A stretch of DNA of 64,000 nt from Lathyrus oleraceus (lineage: Eukaryota > Streptophyta > Magnoliopsida > Fabales > Fabaceae). The notes beneath the pieces are model-generated. The model made no database searches. It saw nothing but the letters and a program-made list of their open reading frames with translations, and was not told where the DNA came from. Location: NCBI RefSeq assembly GCF_024323335.1, contig NC_066581.1:437050238-437114237 (forward strand), given 5' to 3'. A program made the translations under genes and the position numbers. This document shows positions 30,761 through 44,852 of the stretch, piece by piece; position 1 is the stretch's first letter, and each line of letters starts with the position of its first letter.

Positions 30761-32984
30761 GGGTACACGACCAGACATCTACCGATGACTGGGAAGGAAC
30801 TTGACGCTTACTGACATCGAACAAAGGATACACGACCAGACATTTACCGATGACTGGGAAGGAACTCGACGTTTACCGACATCGAACAATAATGTTTACC
30901 GACACCAAAGAAAGGACACACGACCAGACATTTACCGATGACTGGGAAGGAACTCGACGTTTACCGACATTGAACAATGATGTTTACCGACATCGAACAA
31001 GGGCACACGACCAGACATTTACCGATGACTGGGAAGGAACTCGACGTTTACCGACATCGAACAATGATGTTTACCGACACCAAAGAAAGGACACACGACC
31101 AGACATTTACCGATGACTGGGAAGGAACTCGACGTTTACCGACATCGAACAATGATGTTTACCGACACCAAAGAAATGACACACGACCAGACATTTACCG
31201 ATGACTGGGAAGGAAGTCGACGTTTACCGACATCGTACAATGATGTTTACCGACACCAAAGAAAGGACACACGTCCAGACATTTACCGATGACTGGGAAG
31301 GAACTCGACGTTTACCGACATCGAACAATGATATTTACCGACACCAAAGAAAGGACACACGACCAGACATTTACTGATGACTGGGAAGGAACCCGACAGT
31401 TACCGACATCGAACAATGATGTTTACCGACACCAAAGAAACGACACACGACCACACATTTACCGATGACTGGGAAGGAACTCGACGTTTACCGACATCGA
31501 ACAATGATGTTTACCGACACCAAAGAAAGGACACACGACCAGACATTTACCGATGACTGGGAAGGAACTCGACGTTTACCGACATCGAACAATGATGTTT
31601 ACCGACACCAAAGAAAGGACACACGACCAGACATTTACCGATGACTGGGAAGGAACCCGACGTTTACCGACATCGAACAATGATGTTTACCGACACCAAA
31701 GAAAGGACACACGACCAGACATTTACCGATGACTGGGAAGGAACTCGACGTTTACCGACATCGAACAATGATGTTTACCGACATCGAACAAAGGATACAC
31801 GACCAGACATTTACCGATGACTGGGAAGGAACTCGACGTTTACCGACATCGAACAATGATGTTTACCGACACCAAAGAAAGGACACACGACCAGACATTT
31901 ACCGATGACTGGGAAGGAACTCGTCGTTTACCGACATCGAACAATGATGTTTACCGACACCAAAGAAAGGACACACGACCAGACATTTACCGATGACTGG
32001 GAAGGAACTCATCGTTTACCGACATCGAAGAATGATGTTTACCGACATCGAACAAAGGGCACACGACCAGACATTTACCGATGACTGGGAAGGAACTCGA
32101 CGTTTACCGACATCGAACAATGATGTTTACCGACACCAAAGAAAGGACACACGACCAGACATTTACCGATGACTGGGAAGGAACTCGATGTTTACCGACA
32201 TCGAACAATGATGTTTACCGACACCAAAGAAATGACACACGACCAGACATTTACCAATGACTGGGAAGGAACTCGACGTTTACCGACATCGTACAATGAT
32301 GTTTACCGACACCAAAGAAAGGACACACGACCAGACATTTACCGATGACTGGGAAGGAACTCGACGTTTACCGACATCGAACAATGATGTTTACCGACAC
32401 CAAAGAAACGACACACGACCAGACATTTACCGATGACTGGGAAGGAACTCGACGTTTACCGACATCGAACAAAGGGCACACGACCAGACATTTACCGATG
32501 ACTGGGAAGGAACTCGACGTTTACCGACATCGAACAATGATGTTTACCGACACAGTCAAAGAAAGGACACACGACCAGACATTTACCGATGACTGAGAAG
32601 TAACTCGACGTTTACCGACATCGAATAATGATGTTTACCGACACCAAAATAATGACACACGACCAGACATTTACCGATGACTGGGAAGGAACTCGACGTT
32701 TACCGACATCGTACAATGATGTTTACCGACACCAGAGAAAGGACACACGACCAGACATTTACCGATGACTGGGAAGGAACTCGACGTTTACCGACATCGA
32801 ACAATGATGTTTACCGACACCAAAGAAAGGACACACGACCAGACATTTACCGATGACTGGGAAGGAACTCTACGTTTACCGACATCGAACAATGATGTTT
32901 ACCGACACGAAAGAAAGGACACACGACCAGACATTTACCGATGACTGGGAAGTAACTCGACGTTTACCGACATCGAACAATGAT
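30761..32984. repeat. 88-bp tandem array, short copy A (about 25 units)
   Basis: The unit contains three boxes: TTTACCGAC-ATCGAACAATG, TTTACCGAC-ACCAAAGAAAGG and TTTACCGAT-GACTGGGAAGG. The sub-blocks of 23, 36 and 29 bp add to 88. Units here vary: the first is the most divergent (CTACCGATG, TTGACGCTTACTG), some carry ATCGAACAAAGG instead of ACCAAAGAAAGG, and near 32457 a unit has lost one sub-block. The array is cut at 32984, where gag-pro sequence resumes. Confidence 0.95.
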
Positions 32985-34046
32985 GAAAGAAGACTGTGAT
33001 GAGATGATGAGGTTCATCAAGAGGAGCGAGTACAATGTTGTAGACCAGCTTCTACAAACGCCATCCAAAATATCAGTGTTATCATTGCTCTTAAATTCAG
33101 AACCACACCGAGAGGCTCTGCAGAAGGTTTTGGATGTGGCATATGTGGATCATGATGTCACGATAGAACAATTCGATAGCATTGTTGCAAACATTACCGC
33201 TTGTAACAACTTGAGTTTCTGTGATTCTGATCTCCCCGAGGAGGGAAGGGACCACAACTTGGCATTACATATATCTATGGTTGCAAAGACGATGCCATGT
33301 CCAATATGCTGGTGGACACTGGGTCATCATTGAACGTATTTCCAAAAACCACTCTTTCGAAACTGTCATATCAAGGGCCTCCCATGAGGCAGAGTGGAGT
33401 AGTTGTGAAGGCTTTCGATGGGTCTCGCAAAACTGTGATTGGGGAAGTTGATCTCCTAGTCAAGATCGGACCAAGTGATTTCCAGATTACCTTCCAGGTT
33501 ATGGATATTCACCCATCGTATAGTTGTCTCTTAGGCAGACCGTGGATTCACGAGGCAGGCGCCGTGACATCCACCCTACACTAAAAACTGAAATTTGTGA
33601 AGAATAAGAAACTGGAAGTGGTAGGGGGAGAAAAGGCTCTTCTGGTTAGCCATTTGTCTTCTTTCTCATACATAGATGCTGAGGATGAAGTTGGAACTCC
33701 TTTCCAAGCTTTATCTATTGCTGAACCTATTGAGAAGAGAACTCCTTCATTTGCTTCCTACAAAGATGCAAAGTTGGCCATTGAGCGTGGTGCAATTGCT
33801 GGCTTAGGCAAAATGATTGAGCTAGAAGATAACAAGTCTCGGGCTGGCATAGGTTACGCATCTGGGGTTTTCAACATGCAAGGGTTGTTCAAGAGTGGAG
33901 GATTCATCCACACTAGTCAAGATGAGGAAGCTGCTGCCATTCTGGAGGAGGACGAAGAGGATTCTGGCAACTTCGTCATCCCTGGGGGAATCTGCAATAA
34001 TTGGGTCGCTGTGGATATTCCAATAGTTATCCATAAGTCAGAGTAA
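32985..34046 (+). pseudogene. pro: Protease region, copy B (5'-truncated, frameshifted)
   Basis: The frame begins at the duplication junction, with an ATG created partly from satellite sequence, so gag and the first part of the linker are missing. One G is missing near 33280 relative to copy A, shifting the frame just before the catalytic DTG (33315-33323, itself intact in its own frame). The TAA after the protease signature is shared with copy A. Confidence 0.9.
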
Positions 34047-34305
34047 TGTTCATTGTGTTTAGAAAACCCTCCTCCTATGCCAAAAGGAGGGGTGATGACA
34101 TTGTTGGCACATTAGTAGAATGATATTTTCATTCAATAAATTCATGTTAAATGTTTGTTTTTCCAATTATTTTCCCTTTTTTGCTTTTTGCTTGAAATTG
34201 GTGATCACATAAAACCTAAAAATAAAACAAAATCGATCTTTCATTTGCATAATGATTTGCCTTGTTTGAATTCTAAAGCTTTTCATATCCAAAATCCTTA
34301 TGTAG
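34037..34305 (+). other. Probable pro-RT intron, copy B
   Basis: Identical to 19946-20214, with the same GT and AG positions. Confidence 0.45.
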
Positions 34306-37300
34306 GTTGATCAAACCCATTGAACATAATGACCCAACACCATCTCCTAACTTTGAATTCCCTGTATTTGAGGCGGAAGAAGATGATGTTGAAGAGATTC
34401 CTGACGAGATTACCCGTTTACTTGAGCATAAAGAGAAGATCATTCAGCCGCATCTCGAGAATCTAGAAACAGTCAACTTAGGGTCTGAGGATTGTGTGCG
34501 AGAAGTGAAGATTGGGGCACTCCTTGAAGAATCTGTTAAGAAGGGGTTGACTGAATTGCTACGAGAATATGTTGACGTCTTTGCTTGGTCATATGAAGAC
34601 ATGCCAGGTATAGATGCTGATATTGTGCAACATTTCTTACCCTTAAAGCCTGAGTGCGTGCCTGTGAAGCAGAAGCTCAGAAGAACTCATCCTGATATGG
34701 CAGTGAAGATCAAAGAGGAGGTTCAGAAGAAAATGGATGCAGGGTTTCTGGTGACTTCTACATATCCTTAATGGGTGGCCAATATCGTGCTCGTGCCTAA
34801 GAAAGATGGAAAAGTCCGGATGTGTGTGGACTATAGAGACTTGAATAAAGCTAGTCCAAAAGATGATTTCCCTCTACCACATATTGACATGTTGGTAGAT
34901 AATACAGCTAAATTCAATGTCTTCTCATTTATGGACGGATTTTCCGGATATAATCAGATTAAGATGGCACCCGAGGATATGGAGAAGACAACATTCATCA
35001 CACCTTGGGGAACATTCTGTTATCGAGTGATGCCCTTCGGTTTGAAGAACGCCGGAGCCACATATCAACGAGCTATGAACATCTTGTTTCATGGTATGAT
35101 GCACAAGAAGATCGAGGTGTATGTTGATGATATGATTGATAAGTCAAGAACGAAGTTAAACATGTAAAGCACTTGTTGAAGCTTTTTCAGCGTTTGAGGA
35201 AGTACAAGCTTCGCCTGAATCCCAACAAGTGTACATTTGGAGTCCGTTCCGACAAGTTATTGGGCTTTATTGTCAGTGAAAGAGGTATTGAAGTTGATCA
35301 TGCCAAGGTCAAAGCAATACAAGAGATGCATGCGCCCAAAACTGAGAAACAAGTCCGAGGTTTTCTTGGCCGCTTGAATTATATTTCCAGATTCATATCC
35401 CACATGACTGCCACATGTACGCCGATATTCAAGCTACTCCGGAAAGATCAGTCCCATGATTGGACCGAGGATTGCCAGAAAGCTTTCGACAGTATTAAAG
35501 AGTATCTGTCTGAGCCTCCGATCCTGTCTCCGCCCGTGGAAGGAAGACCTTTGATCATGTATCTGACTGTTCTTGAAGACTCAATGGGTTGTGCCCTTGG
35601 TCAGCAAGACGAATCAGGGAAGAAATAATATGCCATCTACTACTTAAGCAAGAAGTTCACTGATTGTGAGTCTCGATACTCAATGCTTGAGAAGACATGT
35701 TGTGCTTTGGCTTGGGCTGCTAAGCGCTTACGCCAGTATATGATAAATCATACGACTTGGTTGATATCCAGAATGGGTCCAATCAAGTACATCTTCGAGA
35801 AGCCTGCTTTAACCGGGAGGATTTCCCGATGGCAGATGTTATTATCTGAGTATGATATTGAGTATCGAGCTCAGAAGGCTATTAAAGGTAGTATCTTGGC
35901 TGACCACTTGGCACATCAGCCGATCGAGGATTATCAGTCAGTTCAGTATGACTTCCCGGATGAGGAGATTCTGTATTTGAAAATGAAAGATTGTGATGAG
36001 CCTACACTCAATGTAGGGCCAGAACCTGGTTCCGGATGGAGTATGGTGTTTGATGGCGCTGTAAATCAGTATGGAAATGGTATTGGGGCAGTCATTATTA
36101 CTCCTCGGGGCACACATATTCCTTTTACAGCAAGGCTAACTTTCAAATGCACGAATAATATGGCTGAGTATGAGGCCTGTATTATGGGTTTAGAGGAATG
36201 CGTTGATCTAAGGATCAAGCATCTTGATGTATATGGAGATTCGGCCCTCGTTGCCAATCAGATTAAAGGTGAATGGGAAACGAATCAGCCTGGTCTCATT
36301 CCATATAGGGATTATGCGAGGAGGATTTCAACGTTCTTTACTGAAACTGACTTCCATCATATTCCTCGAGATGAGAATCGGATGGCAGACGCTCTTGCTA
36401 CACTTGCTTCAATGATTGTGGTTAAACTTTGGAATGAAGTCCCCAATATCACCATAATGCGCTTGGACAGACCATCTCATGTATTTGCAGTAGAAGAGGT
36501 GAAAGATGACAAGCCATGGTATTATGATATCAAGTGTTTCCTTCAGAACCAAGTTTACCCGCCAGGGGCATCCGTGAAAGATAGGAAGACTCTGAGGAGA
36601 TTATCGGGAAGTTTCTACCTCAATGGTGATGTGCTTTATAAGAGAAATTTTGACATGGTTCTGCTCAGATGCGTGGATAGACACGAAGCAAACTTGTTGA
36701 TGACTGAGGTTCACGAGGGTTCATTTGGTACTCATTCCAATGGACATGCCATGGCTAGAAAGATGTTGAGAGCGGGCTATTATTGGCTGACAATGGAGTC
36801 TGACTGCTGCAAATATGTGAAGAAATGCCATAAGTGTCAGATTTATGCGGATAAGATCCATATTCCCCCTACACTTTTGAATGTGATCTCATCACCTTGG
36901 CCTTTCTCCATGTGGGGAATTGACATGATTGGCATGATAGAGCCGAAAGCGTCCAACGGACACAGATTTATTCTCGTAGCAATTGATTACTTCACCAAGT
37001 GGGTTGAAGCGGCATCGTATGCAAATGTGACCAGGCAGGTGGTCGTGAAGTTTATCAAGAACCAACTCATATGCCGTTATGGTGTGCCAGATAAGATCAT
37101 TACTGATAATGGATCTAACTTGAACAACAAAATGATGAAATAACTGTGTAATGAGTTCAAGATCGCGCATCATAATTCTTCTCCTTACAGACCCAAGATG
37201 AATGGGGATGTTGAAGCTGCTAATAAGAATATCAAGAAGATTATCCAAAAGATGGTTGTCACGTACAAAGATTGGCATGAGATGTTGCCATTTGCTTTGC

Positions 37301-37764
37301 ATGGATATCGTACGTCTGTCCGCACTTCAACAGGGGCAACCCCTTTCTCTCTTGTTTATGGCATGGAAGTTGTACTCCCAATAGAGGTGGAGATCCCATC
37401 AATGAGAGTCTTCATGGAGGCCAAGTTGACTAATGCTAAATGGGTTCAAAGTCATTATGACCAGCTGAACTTCATAGAAGAAAAGATATTGACTGCCATG
37501 TGCCACGGTCAGTTATATCAGCAGAGGATGAAGAAAGCTTTTGATAAGAAGGTCAAGCCTCGTGTGTTCCGAGAGGGTGACCTTCTGCTCAAGAAAGTCT
37601 TGTCTTTCGCTCCCGATTCCAGGGGCAAGTGGACTCCAAACTATGAAGGTCCATATGTTGTTAAGAGAGCCTTTTCAGGCGGTGCTTTGATACTTACAAC
37701 TATGGATGGGGAGGATTCCACTCGTCCTGTGAATTCAGATGCAATCAAGAAATACTTCGCCTAG
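34306..37764 (+). pseudogene. pol: pol, copy B (three stops plus one frameshift)
   Basis: Same domains as 20215-23674: RT with YVDD at about 35120-35131, second RNase H, integrase DDE. Shared stops lie at 34769, 35626 and 37141. In addition one G is missing near 35151 (ACGGAAG in copy A, ACGAAG here), shifting the frame about 10 residues after YVDD. Because the stops are shared, they predate the duplication; the frameshift is specific to this copy or is a sequencing error. Confidence 0.9.
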
Positions 37765-37785
37765 AAATAAAAACAGAATAGCTCG

Positions 37786-37938
37786 CTAAGTTGAAAACCC
37801 GAAAGGGCAGCTTAGGCAAAAATGAGCGTCTCGGTGGATTGAAAACCCGAAAGGGCAGTCCAGGCAAAAGTTAGAGACATGAAAAAAGGAATATATGCAT
37901 CCCGCTAGATTTGAGTACCTCATCCTGGGGCAATCTAG
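37786..37938 (+). other. Three post-pol hairpins, copy B
   Basis: Copies of 23696-23849 at 37786-37815, 37835-37862 and 37905-37938. The only difference is one A fewer in the spacer between hairpins 2 and 3. Confidence 0.65.
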
Positions 37939-39500
37939 GCAAAAATTAGGGATTTGGCAAGTAATTGCATCCTGACAAGACCTGTGTTCTACAACTGTCA
38001 TCCGTCAGAGATTCTTGCTCATTCGTCATCAACCGAAGCTTCAAATACATCGGATTCAGAATTGGTGGAGAAATAGTCATTATGTTCAATGTAGCCCTTT
38101 GCCAATATATATCACCAATTTCAAACTTGTAAAGATCTATGGAGTCTTGCCATTTGCAGACTGCCATTCCATCAAATAAATTTGAGCCTTTTATCCAATT
38201 ATTTGCACTCTTATTTGTTTCTATTCGACAAATGTTTTGCATGTTTTAATTGGAAAAATCATTGTTTTGAAGAAATGAATTTTTCATAACTTGTTTTTTA
38301 AACAAAGTGAACATTCACAACGACGAAAAGATACTTAGGAGATCCTCAGTGCTCTCCCAAGGATGGTATGATCTCCAACAGGGTAAGACATTTGTTCATT
38401 GTCCTGGCATGACTGTATTTTCTTACTCCGGAGCCTTTTTATGGTTTATCCTACTAAGTGGAATGCTTGTTGAGATATTCACCACTCTCCCCTTCAGCGG
38501 AGTAGCAACCTTTCCTCCTCAGCAGATGTGATCTCCTTGGTAGGTACAATACTTGGTGGTTGATCCCCAGAATCCCTTTATCCCTTGGATAGATTCCCCA
38601 GTAGAGTTGCTTATGCGGCGGATTTTTATCTGTGCCATAAACTCCTGTCCCCCAGCTGGAATGATTGATGATTCATCCCCTGCAGTGTTATTTGCTTCCT
38701 GGTATCTTTGATCTCCGGAAGATTGGATACTCTCTGGTGAACGTGGCTTTCTCTCTTGAGATGTAGTACCGAATATTTGTGTGCTTATTTCTTTGGAGCT
38801 TGTTCGTGTTAGAAATGTCTGTTTGTCATCATTCATCATACATAAACCACGCATGTGTGCATATAATTTTCAAACATTCGGGTATTCATATTGCATTCTT
38901 AGCCCTATATCTTTGATTGTTACTCCCTGCTAGTTGGTAAAACATTTCCCAAGCAGATGTCGGTGTCTGATTCCTCAATGTAGAGTCAGCCCATTAAGCA
39001 GAAAGTATTTTTCTTTCCTTCCGCATTCCCCACTGAGTTATATCCTCGTGGACGACGGTTGTTTTTGCTTCCTCCCAACACATATATTGGGATAGGTTTC
39101 CCTAATGAGTTATATCCTCACTAGGACGGGTCTTGATTCAGTTTGCCTCCTTGGTTTGATCCTGAATTGGCCTCTTGTGACTGGTTCCTATGTTTCCCCG
39201 TGGTATAAATGAATAATTGCTAAGTAATCGGTAATTATTAATCTTATTCTCGGCGGAGTCTGTGGTTTTCTACCCTTAACCCGGTAGTTGTAAACCCTAT
39301 TTTCTCCCCTTTGCAGAGTTAACCTTTTTGATGACGGTTACTCTTCCGTGGTTTTCTACCCAATATCCGGTAGATGTAAACCCCTCCTTGACGGTTATCA
39401 TTATCCAATATTCGGTGATGATATTCCCGTTGTTTTGGATAATTGCTCTGATAAGGCAATTTTATCCCCATCAAGTCGCCTTTCATATACCGGTGGATGG
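37939..39500 (+). other. 3' region downstream of pol, copy B, no gene recognised
   Basis: Matches 23850-25410 apart from one extra A near 38302. Confidence 0.45.
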
Positions 39501-42500
39501 TGTCGCAACGCGAAAAACAACCGGCGGAAAAAACAGAGCCGCCACCGTGCGTTATTTATCCCAAAGGAGGGAAAGGAAACGCTCGAAGTAAACCTAAAAG
39601 AGGGAAAGGAACGGTCTTACGACCAGAGATTACAAGGTACGGGAGTCGGTTACGCAAGGGGAAGGTATTAGCACCCCTCACGTCCGTCGTACTCGACGGG
39701 TCCACGCTCAAAAGAATAGAATAAGGTTGTTAAATAATTGCTCAAAGAGAATGCACACACAATGGAATAAAATAGGTGAAAGAAGATGGAGGAAGCGGAC
39801 TCGGCAGGATGTCGCATCCTGGGCCTACGTAGTTTGTCAGAAACAAACATCAGAGTCGACGTAGTTCGGGGAAATGGGAAACATGCTCGCTAGGATATCG
39901 CATCATATGCCTACGTATCTTCTCTATCCAAAGAAGAATCAGAACACTCGTAGTTCGGCTAACGCACGCCGAAACAAACACTAAAAAAAGACGCTGAGAC
40001 GTTAAAAAGAAAACTCAACAAGGAAACAGAATGCCAATAGATGGACTTATATCCGACTCCAAACAAAAGCAAACAAGGAAACAAAATGCCAATAGATGGA
40101 CTTATATCCGACTCCAAACATACAAAACAAGAAAACAGAATGCCAATCCATGGACTTACATCCGACTCCAAACAAACACCAAAAACAAGGAAACAATATG
40201 CCAATACATGGACTTACATCCGACTCCAAACAAACACCAAAAACAAGGAAACAGAGTGCCAAACCTGGACTTACATCTAACTCCAAACAAGCACACGCTA
40301 ACCAGCCAACACCAAAGCAAAAGGGTATCAGATCAACAAGCTAATAGGGAGTCTGGAACTCGAGCCTAATAGTTGTCACACAAAACACACACAAAAAGAA
40401 AAAAAGGTTGAAAAAGAAAAAGGGTGAACACACTCAAAAAAACAAAAGGTTTCCCGGAGAGATCTCGCACGATCTCCTGCCTACGTATCTCATCTGGTAT
40501 GAGAATCAGGGCGACGTAGTTCCCCTTAACAGGGGAGAAACTCTCTCCTAACCAGAGACCGGGGAATAACAAACTAAAAGGGAGACTGACTCGAGCCTAA
40601 TAGTTGTCATGCAATCCACAATAGCCCTAGGTTGAGGTATCTAAACAGAACCTAACTCGCACAGGAAGCAAGTCAATTCAAACAGTAAATAAACATACCA
40701 AAAGCAAACACACAAGCAATCATCACACTCTATACATAAACAAGAGGCTCAGACAAATGGTTGGGCTTTAGTCAAGGGGTCATATCAACCTCGACAAACA
40801 AGGCAAAACTGTAGGGGTGTTCTGAAGCTCTTAACCACTAACATTGAGAGTTAGGGTGAAGTTGATGAAAGGTAATGAGGATTAGACCTCATAGCTCTTA
40901 ACCCTGGCCTAGGTGAGCTTGAATCAATGAAAACGTGGGGGTCCAGAAAGGGGGACCCTATTCCACTTGACCGACTCTATACAAGGATCTTGGGTTAGGT
41001 TCAAGAGCGTCAGCACGCAGTGCGAGCATAATGAACGACTCAACGACTAACAGGGGATTGATTGCTAATCCCTTCTATCTGTCAATTTCCCCTTCACTTA
41101 GGAGGACTTAACAAGTAACATGCCTCGACAAGGAGGTCTTTAGCACAAACATAAACAATCACAGACATTGCCTCTTAAGGAGGACTTCAGCCAAACGCCT
41201 GCCAAAAAAGTGACAGGGCTTCCAGACTACATGGAGTTAGAAGGCTAAACTACCTCAGTGGTGTACCAACCATACTCCAAAGCAAAAGCAAAGCAAGCTA
41301 ATAGTGACTAATGTACCTGTGCAAAAAGCCAAACAATTAGTATTGTATTCAGAGAAACAAACAGACAACAACAGGACTTTCCAATATGTACACAATGCAA
41401 GTCATAAATGTAATCACTTAAGTGAGTCCATCACACCAATGGACCTACAACACAACAATAGTTAGTAAACAAAGCAACTTGCATCTCAAATAATGAGCAA
41501 ACCAACCATTAGTGCTAGATACCTGAAACACAAACACAATTGGTGAGTACAAACCACTAGTACAAAGACTAGGGTCAAAGACAAGTCAAATGACCAAAAC
41601 AGAAGTCAATATTTCATATGAAGCACAATCAATCAAACAAGAAGAAAGCCTCAAAAGGACCAAAGCCAAATCATTAAGCAAAGCCATCACATAATCAAGA
41701 TAAGGCAAAGGCAAACAATGTGATCAAAATTGGACATTAAGAATAGAAAATCTACATTAAAACAAAAATGAATCCAATGATCATGAAAATTTTTATGTGC
41801 ACTAAACATGTTATGGACAAGCATCATACCAAAAATTAAGTCCAGAAGATAACAAATGGCATATGAATGAAAATGCACAAGTATAAGGTCAAGAATGTGA
41901 CACCAAATGTTACAACATATGTCCATGCGTCTAAAACAGTGGTATTAAATGGTAAAAATGTCAAACAAAAGCCAAACGATCATGTTACATGTCATGAATA
42001 AGCATGTCAAATTTCAAGGCAATTGGACAAACTATGAGCATTTCACAAATCAATTAGCACAACATGTCATTTTGGTATCATGTTCAAACAATCAAGCACA
42101 TTTAAAATTCCAGAAACACAAAAATTAGGAAATTAACATCACAAAATAATAGACATTCAAACAAGAAAGTGAAAAAAAGTTTGGATTAATTTGGATACAT
42201 ATTCTATTTTTTATGATTTTTAGAATTTGAATGAAATAAAAAGAAATAATGAAAATCATAAGGAAAATGAAATGTGAGATGAAGATAAGCAACATGCATC
42301 AGGCCAGTATCGAACACAGGTAAGGCAATGTCAATGAAGCGCTCAAAGGAAAATAAAATCAGAAACACGCTAGGCAAGGCTCGAACCAAGGCTTGTGAGG
42401 TTCCAGGAGCGCTTAATGAAAATAAATAAAACAAATGTACGCATGCCAGGATCGAACTGAGGTTTGTGTGGTTATAGGCGCGACAAGCATCAAACACTGC

Positions 42501-44547
42501 GTTTGGATAAATGAAGGAAAATCAAATGGATTTTCAAAACATCCACGCCAGGGAATCGAACTGAAGCAAGGAACATTCAAGGCACGCGCACAGTGAACCC
42601 TAGACTAACGAACCAAACGGCCGGAATAGTAATTCCGGTCATCTTCTCCGGCCAATACGCCGGCGACATGCTTCAAAAACTTTCCAGAACCTGGCAAAAT
42701 ATACATCATTGGAACCGTCCTTCTACGTAGAACACGAATCTAATAATCACTAATCCTAAAACATAACGAATCGAGCGGATCGAACAGAAACATTATGAGC
42801 AACAAAACTTCCAGTCAACACATCTCATGCAATTCTTAACCAAATCATGATCTAATCATATCAGGATCATCAACACCAAAAGCTCTACCTAATCATGTGC
42901 ATAAAAAGGCAAAACAAGAGATTCGAATTCCAACCTCTTTGAAGAGCAGTGAGTTGAAATCGTGTGTTCAAGGCCTCAAATCTTCCAGATCTTCTCCTCT
43001 ACTTGTATCTGGAAGCTTGATGCAAGAAATATCAGCTGAATCCACTTGAATGAAGCTTAATTTTCAAGATCCATCTTCATGAGTTTGTGTTCGATTTGCT
43101 TGATTCTTGGCCAAATTCTTCAAACCAAACCTTGATTCTTCATCTATGATCCATGCTAAACACGATTATGCAATAAGATTGATGAGTTATGTGAAGAAAA
43201 TTCAAGTTTCAATTGAGAGAATTTTTGGAGGGAAATGAAATTTCAGATCTAGAATGTGATTATGGCAAATTCTATTAGGATTTAGCTTTTATATCATGTG
43301 CTAATCATGCTGCAATTAGGATTAGGCAAGGGCTAATTGAGATCAGTGAGATATGGAGTATTTTGCAAAAAATGAAAAATGAGGTAGCATGCATAAACCA
43401 TACGCGAATAGTGCCATGCACTGGTCCTAATCCACTTAAAATCATCTAATAAACACAATGGAAGTGGTATTTTGTTTGTAGCATCAACCAATTTTGAATT
43501 CTCCAATTTCCCTCCAAAATGCACATGAATGAACAAGTTATCACATGAGCTATTTCCATGCAAGGCAATGATAGAATTGGAAAGCATTGGTCAAGACAAG
43601 CATTTTGCAGAAAGAGTGGATCAATTTAGAGTTTTGAATCAAAAGTTATGCCACTTTGAAATTCCATGTCTACTTTGTGATCATTTGGCCATAACTTCTC
43701 AACCATTCATCAGATGGACATGAAATAGGACTTTTTGGAAAGGGAAGAGAAAGATCTTCAACTTTCATGTTCACCAAAAATCCATTTGAAGCTTCTTTGA
43801 TGTTGATAAGTTAAGTTGAATGTGGACCAAAAACTTGCCATTTTTGGAAACTTTCAATTACAGGTCACTTTCCATTTTTGGAAACTTTTGCCCTGACTTC
43901 AAAATCTTCAAGATAGATGTTTGAAATCACAAATGGACCTCTTTTGAACATGATTGAGATGTTGAAACTCATTTCCCCACCTCATAGCCCTCAGCTCTTG
44001 CACAGTTGACTTTATGTGGTCCTCAGATGACCTTGAAATGCTCTGATCAGCTTGAGCCTCCACCATTTGAGGAAATGGCTCAGAAATGAAACCCTAACTC
44101 TTGTAAGCTCAATATCATACTCATGTGATCCTCATCTCAATAGAATGCCTCATCTCCTTGAGAAACCCTGGCTGGAAAACTGTCATTGATTAGGGTTGAC
44201 CAGAGGTCAAAACCCTAATCCCCAGGAAATGGAGGATGAATCATGAAACCCCTGGTGATGACATAACCATGATGATAGTGATATAACCTTGCAACCAAGA
44301 TAATTCTCACTCTCCTTGAAGAACCAAGAAACCCTAATTGAAGCACAAACCCTCAGATGGTTGATGATCAATTTAAAGAAACCCTTAGGCTTGAATCATG
44401 TAACTTCCAATCTTTTGAAAAGACTTTGGAGGATGATCTCTTTATTTTCATATGATATGCAAAATGCAATGCCTAATGCCTTAAAATATGCAATGCAATA
44501 TGCCAAACTAGTCCCAAGAAGAGGAGGGCAAATTATGAGGTGTTACA
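39501..44547 (-). mobile_element. Complete minus-strand LTR, copy B
   Basis: Duplicate of 25411-30455, with TG...CA ends preserved, the LTR-end hairpins at 39652-39699, the minisatellite at 40031-40280 and the hairpin modules at 39805-39864, 39911-39953 and 40459-40519. Two one-base A-run insertions (near 41768 and 41957) are the only differences seen. Confidence 0.7.
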
Positions 44548-44852
44548 GCTGCCCCTATTCAATCCACTGTGAACCTGTCGATATGAACATCCTCGGCTTT
44601 CAGATGATCAGAGTGAAGAGTGATTGAATACCAAGAACAAACGAACAATTTACGCTCCGCTGGGGATTATTATCTTTTGCTTTTCTTGAACCCCAAAACT
44701 TTATGATTGATTTTTTCCCTTTTTCTTGAACCCCACAATTCCACGTCACTCTTGCTGCCAAACAATGAACCTCGTTCTCCATTTTCCCATGCTAATTCCG
44801 TTGGCAATGCCGGAAATAACACCAACCACCACTCTGATGGCGACATATCAGA
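44548..44852. other. Spacer between LTR and array, copy B
   Basis: Same as 30456-30760; no gene seen. Confidence 0.4.

Larger units (their letters stand above)
18893..32984. repeat. Tandem segmental duplication, copy A (14,092 bp)
   Basis: This segment, from inside the gag-pro frame to inside the 88-bp array, is followed directly by a second copy in the same orientation. In the non-array part I found only six differences, all one-base changes in run length (near 19187, 21062, 23795, 24210, 27668 and 27866). Confidence 0.95.

Noticed and set aside
30761..32984. CRISPR array
   Set aside because: There are no unique spacers; the whole unit repeats directly, and the context is eukaryotic retrotransposons.
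32980..33333. Novel fusion gene at the duplication junction
   Set aside because: The ATG comes from the satellite-gag join by chance, and the frame is only a truncated gag-pro piece that soon shifts.
32985..37764. Copy B as an independent retrotransposon insertion
   Set aside because: It starts mid-gag inside a satellite unit, has no 5' LTR or PBS, and shares all stops and the downstream LTR with copy A, so it is a DNA-level tandem duplication.
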